DNA from: Variovorax paradoxus | Lineage (GTDB): Bacteria > Pseudomonadota > Gammaproteobacteria > Burkholderiales > Burkholderiaceae_C | Assembly (NCBI RefSeq): GCF_029919115.1 | Contig: NZ_CP123990.1 | Location: forward strand, 3,622,501-3,686,500 | Direction: 5' to 3' | Length of the DNA stretch: 64,000 nt | Shown: piece after piece, positions 60,883 to 64,000 of the stretch | Numbering within the stretch: position 1 is the first letter of the stretch | Layout of the letters: each line of letters starts with the position of its first letter | The notes under the pieces: generated by a model | What the model saw: the letters and a program-made list of their open reading frames with translations, nothing else | What the model was told of the DNA's origin: nothing | Databases searched by the model: none | Translations under genes and position numbers: made by a program

Positions 60883-60916
60883 GATGAAGTTCTTTCCGAA
60901 GACGAGAAAAGTCGGT

Positions 60917-62398
60917 TCAGTTCAGTGCGGCCGATGAAGCCGGCGCGTTGGCTGTGGCCGTGGTGGGCGGCTGCCAGCCGCCGCCCAGCGCACGCGCCAG
61001 GCCCACTTGCGTGTCGAGCGCGCGGGCGGCAAGGTCGACCGCCAGCCGGCGTTGTGCAAGCACGGCGGTTTCTGCGGTCAGCACGTTCAGGTAGTTGCCA
61101 AGGCCGGCGCGGTAGCGCTGCACGGCAATGTCGTAGGCGCCCTCGGCGGCGGTCTGCGCGTCGCGCTGTTCGGCCTGCTGGCGCGCGATCGATTGCGCGC
61201 TGGACACCTGGTCGGCCGCGTCGCGCACGGCATCGAGCACGGTGGCGTTGTAGCTCTCGATGGCCGCGTCGAGATCGGCCGCCTTGCCGCGCAGGTTGGC
61301 GCGCAGCTGGCCGCCTTCGAAGATCGGCAGATGGATTGCGGGACCCACGCCCCACTGCTCGCTGCCCGACTTGAGCAGCTTGCCGAAGCCGAGGCTCTGG
61401 AAGCCGACAAAGGCCGTGAGGTTCACGTTGGGATAGAACTGCGTCTTTGCATTGGCCACATCGCTCGTGGCGGCCTCGACGCGCCAACGCGCGGCCGCAA
61501 TGTCGGCACGGCGGCCGAGCAGGTCGGCCGGAATGTTGGCTTGCAACGCAATGGGTTTCACGGCCTCGAGCATCGGGGGCTTGAGCGATGCGGACACGTT
61601 GGGCCGGCCGACGAGTGCATCGAGCGCGTGCTGCTGCAGCGCAATCTGCTCGTTGAGCGCTTCGATCTGCTGGCGGGCCTCGGGCAAGCCGCCTTCGCTC
61701 TGGCGCAGTTCAAGACGGGTATCGAGGCCGGCGGACACACGGTCGCGCACGAGCTTCAGTGTTTCATCGCGCTGCGCCAGCGTGCGCTTGGCCACGCCGA
61801 GCTGCTCGTTGAGACGGGCCCATTGAAAGTAGCTGCGCGCCACGTTGCTGGCCAGCAGCACGCGGGCGGCATCGGCATCGGCCGCGGCTGCATTGGCGGC
61901 GCCGATGGCGGCATCGAGCGCAGTGCGGTTCTTGCCGAAGAAGTCGAGCTCCCAGCTCGCGCCGAGCTGCAGCAGGCCGATGTTCTGGGTCGAGCCCCCG
62001 AGCGGTGCGGGATAGATGTAGTTGCTGTTGAACTTCTGGCGGTTCAGGTCGAGCTCACCGTTCACCTTGGGCTTCAGCGCCGACTCGGCAATGTCCGCGG
62101 AGGCTTGCGCCCGCGCCAGGCGCGCACGTGCCACCTGGAGGTTCGGATTGCCGGCCACAGCCTGGTCGACCAGCGTGTTGAGTTGCGCGTCGCCGAATGC
62201 TCGCCACCATTGGCTGTCGACACTGGGCACAACTGCGGCGCTGGTGTCGGCGGCAATGCCGAGCGAAAACGCATCGCGCAGCTTGGCATGCGAGCCAATG
62301 CCGGCCATGTCGGCACAGCCGGCCAGTGCAACCACCAGCACTGCGGCGGCCATGACGGGGGTGCGCCGCAGGACGCGGGCGGCGAAAGAATCAGTCAT
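60917..62398 (-). CDS. Outer membrane efflux lipoprotein (NodT/OprM type)
   Basis: This 493-residue outer membrane factor has a lipobox (ALAGC, Cys28), two OEP repeats (NTLVDQAVAGNPNLQVARARLARAQ in the first) and the conserved VGPAIHLPIFEGGQLRANL strand. It is the exit channel for EmrAB. The start MTDSFAARV lies inside the marR 3' end (8-nt overlap). Confidence 0.92.
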   Translation of the reverse strand: MTDSFAARVLRRTPVMAAAVLVVALAGCADMAGIGSHAKLRDAFSLGIAADTSAAVVPSVDSQWWRAFGDAQLNTLVDQAVAGNPNLQVARARLARAQASADIAESALKPKVNGELDLNRQKFNSNYIYPAPLGGSTQNIGLLQLGASWELDFFGKNRTALDAAIGAANAAAADADAARVLLASNVARSYFQWARLNEQLGVAKRTLAQRDETLKLVRDRVSAGLDTRLELRQSEGGLPEARQQIEALNEQIALQQHALDALVGRPNVSASLKPPMLEAVKPIALQANIPADLLGRRADIAAARWRVEAATSDVANAKTQFYPNVNLTAFVGFQSLGFGKLLKSGSEQWGVGPAIHLPIFEGGQLRANLRGKAADLDAAIESYNATVLDAVRDAADQVSSAQSIARQQAEQRDAQTAAEGAYDIAVQRYRAGLGNYLNVLTAETAVLAQRRLAVDLAARALDTQVGLARALGGGWQPPTTATANAPASSAALN

Positions 62399-62927
62399 TT
62401 TTTTCTCCACGGGCTGCAAGGGCCTGCGCGTTGTCGAGGATGCGGCGCAGATAGCCCTTGAGCTGCTCCCATTCCTCTTTGGTGAAACCCGCCAGGTGTT
62501 CGTTCTGCACGCGGCTGAGCACGTATGGCACTTCCTTGGCGGCGGCGCGGCCTTCTTCGGTGAGTTCGATGTTGACCACGCGGCGGTCTTCGAGCGATCG
62601 GACACGGCGGCACAGGCCCTTGGCTTCCAGGCGGTCGAGCAGGCGCGTCATGGCACCGGCGTCGAGCTCGCAAGCCCGGGCCAGTTCGGCCACCGTGGTG
62701 GCGGCACCGACGTGCAACTTGTACAGAGGCAACCATTGGGGAAAGGTCGGGCTTCCGGGCTCGCACATGCGGGTTTCCACGGCCTGGGCCACCGCACTCA
62801 ATATGCGCCGCATCAAATACCCGATGCTTTCCTCGGCCTTGTAGGTCTCGGCTCGGTAGAAGTCGGCCGGCCGCCGTTCGGGATCACCGGAGGCGGAGGG
62901 GACTTGCGGGGTGTCTGCATCGCTCAT
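62391..62927 (-). CDS. MarR family transcriptional regulator
   Basis: This 178-residue repressor has a winged helix (TVAELARACELDAGAMTRLLDRLEAKGLCRR) and the wing segment EDRRVVNIELTEEG. It is the first gene of the marR-OMF-emrA-emrB operon and presumably autorepresses it through the palindrome just upstream. The start MSDADTPQV is chosen; the longer frame runs through the promoter region. Confidence 0.92.
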   Translation of the reverse strand: MSDADTPQVPSASGDPERRPADFYRAETYKAEESIGYLMRRILSAVAQAVETRMCEPGSPTFPQWLPLYKLHVGAATTVAELARACELDAGAMTRLLDRLEAKGLCRRVRSLEDRRVVNIELTEEGRAAAKEVPYVLSRVQNEHLAGFTKEEWEQLKGYLRRILDNAQALAARGEKND

Positions 62928-62937
62928 GGCCAGAATA

Positions 62938-62957
62938 TTAATTGCCCAAGCAATTAT
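62938..62957. promoter_or_regulatory. MarR-type operator palindrome
   Basis: AATTGC (62940-62945) and GCAATT (62950-62955) form a perfect dyad around CCAA, flanked by A/T. It lies 11 bp upstream of the marR start and about 50 bp upstream of the divergent exporter gene, the usual place for a MarR site. Confidence 0.65.
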
Positions 62958-63003
62958 TGTCAAGGCCGCCTTTGCGGCGGCAAGGGTCGCTAGAATCCGC
63001 GTC

Positions 63004-64000
63004 ATGGCTTCTTCTCCCCTGTCCTCACCGGCCAAGGGCTCGCCCCGATCGCTGTCGGGCCTGAGCCCTTTTCTTCGGCCCTACCGCGTCCAGATCGTGC
63101 TGGCCGGAATTTTTCTGGTGATGGCTGCCGTCACTACGCTGGTGTTTCCGCTGGCGCTGCGCAGCCTCATCGACGGCGGATTGATCAGCGCCGACAAGGG
63201 CGCTCAGACCATGGCGCTGCGGGAGCATTTCGGCGCCCTCTTCGCCGTGGCTGTCGCGTTGGGCCTGTTCTCGGCAGCACGCTTCTATACGGTGAGCTGG
63301 CTCGGCGAACGCGTCACGGCCGACCTGCGCAACGGGGTCTACGGACATGTGCTGCGCCAGAGCCCGGCGTTCTTCGAGACAACGCAAACCGGCGAAGTGC
63401 TGTCGCGCCTCACTGCCGACACCACGCTGGTGCAGACGGTGGTCGGCTCGTCGCTCAGCATGGGACTGCGCAACGCCGTCATGGGCGTGGGCGCGCTGGC
63501 GGTGCTGATCTGGACCAATCCCTATGTGATGGTGCAGGTGCTGGGGATCCTGGTGCTGGTGGTGCTGCCGAGCATGTGGTTCGGCCGCCGCGTGCGCAAA
63601 CTCTCGCGCGCCAGCCAGGACCGCGTGGCCGATTCGAGCGCCATTGCGGCCGAGGTGCTCAATGCGATTCCGGTGGTGCAAAGCTACACAGCGGAAGCGC
63701 GCGAAGCCGGCCGCTTCAATGCGTCGACAGAGAACGCATTCAGAACCGCCGTGCGGCGCACCAAGGCACGCTCGGTGCTGGTGGCATTCATCATCATCGC
63801 GACCTCGGCGGCGCTGCTCTGGGGCCTGTATCAGGGCACGCAAGCCGTGCTGCGCGGGGACATCACCGCGGGCCACCTGGGCCAGACGGTGGTCTACGTT
63901 GCGATTCTTGCAAGTGCAACCGCCGTGCTCGGCGAGGTCTATGGCGACCTGCTGCGCGCCGCCGGAGCAACCGAGCGCCTGATGGAACTGCTGCACGCAC
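63004..64000 (+). CDS. MsbA-type ABC exporter, 3' end beyond window
   Basis: An open frame from ATG at 63004 (MASSPLSSPAKG) runs without a stop to the window edge, giving about 332 residues. It shows the six-helix ABC transmembrane domain (FLRPYRVQIVLAGIFLVMAA; GEVLSRLTADTTLVQTVVGSS; YTAEAREAGRFN), typical of half-size exporters with a C-terminal ATPase, which would lie beyond the window. It could export lipid or drug substrates. It is divergent from marR. Confidence 0.88.
   Translation, partial: MASSPLSSPAKGSPRSLSGLSPFLRPYRVQIVLAGIFLVMAAVTTLVFPLALRSLIDGGLISADKGAQTMALREHFGALFAVAVALGLFSAARFYTVSWLGERVTADLRNGVYGHVLRQSPAFFETTQTGEVLSRLTADTTLVQTVVGSSLSMGLRNAVMGVGALAVLIWTNPYVMVQVLGILVLVVLPSMWFGRRVRKLSRASQDRVADSSAIAAEVLNAIPVVQSYTAEAREAGRFNASTENAFRTAVRRTKARSVLVAFIIIATSAALLWGLYQGTQAVLRGDITAGHLGQTVVYVAILASATAVLGEVYGDLLRAAGATERLMELLHA

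Overview
The window reads as a chromosomal segment of a GC-rich betaproteobacterium of the family Comamonadaceae, most likely Variovorax. The support is the 23S/5S sequence, the gene families and their order (corC-lnt, glyQ-glyS-gmhB-plsC), the strong G/C third-position bias, and the hairpin sequence repeated in a convergent intergenic gap. No search could be run, so the genus is an inference.

Layout: (1) 1-2971, the 3' end of an rRNA operon (23S lacking its first ~170 nt, then 5S) and a strong terminator. (2) 3082-5695, an acyl-CoA synthetase gene with a frameshift near its 3' end, coupled to a metallo-beta-lactamase-fold gene. (3) 5853-9345, a phenylalanine/tyrosine module: hppD, a PheC-like lipoprotein and phhA, divergent from an Lrp/AsnC regulator. 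(4) 9455-12739, an acetyltransferase, then corC-lnt. (5) 12754-19584, a leftward seven-gene catabolic and uptake operon: flavodoxin-fold oxidoreductase, cytosine-deaminase-like amidohydrolase, creatininase family protein, NMT1/THI5-type ABC transporter and FAD-linked oxidase. (6) 19749-31673, a leftward five-gene operon for a 2009-residue DUF4347/Ig-repeat surface protein. It carries a TolC-type lipoprotein, two HlyD-type adaptors and an M50 metalloprotease fused to an adaptor domain, and no ABC ATPase. (7) 31909-38746, an MFS/LysR pair, a RutR-like TetR divergent from a periplasmic asparaginase, and a lipid kinase / phosphoesterase / PAP2 operon. (8) 38981-44431, glyQ-glyS-gmhB-plsC-metallopeptidase. 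(9) 44453-44958, a ~506-bp nested palindromic element. (10) 44967-51770, a penicillin-acylase-type lipoprotein divergent from a Cds1-like PLP enzyme and a lipocalin-like protein, then a 5'-nucleotidase lipoprotein. (11) 51829-56479, the branched-chain amino acid transporter livGFKHM. (12) 56713-64000, an AGE-family epimerase, a marR-OMF-emrA-emrB tripartite drug efflux operon, and the start of an MsbA-type ABC exporter cut by the window edge.

The strongest candidate for something poorly described is region 6. A giant cell-surface protein with a caspase-like N-terminal domain is encoded inside an export operon that replaces the expected type I secretion ATPase with a membrane-embedded site-2-type metalloprotease fused to an HlyD domain. 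Other notable points are the fadD frameshift, a D-to-N change at the second catalytic aspartate of GmhB, a Walker A Lys-to-Arg change in LivF, a PheC homologue inside a tyrosine degradation operon, and the nested palindrome.
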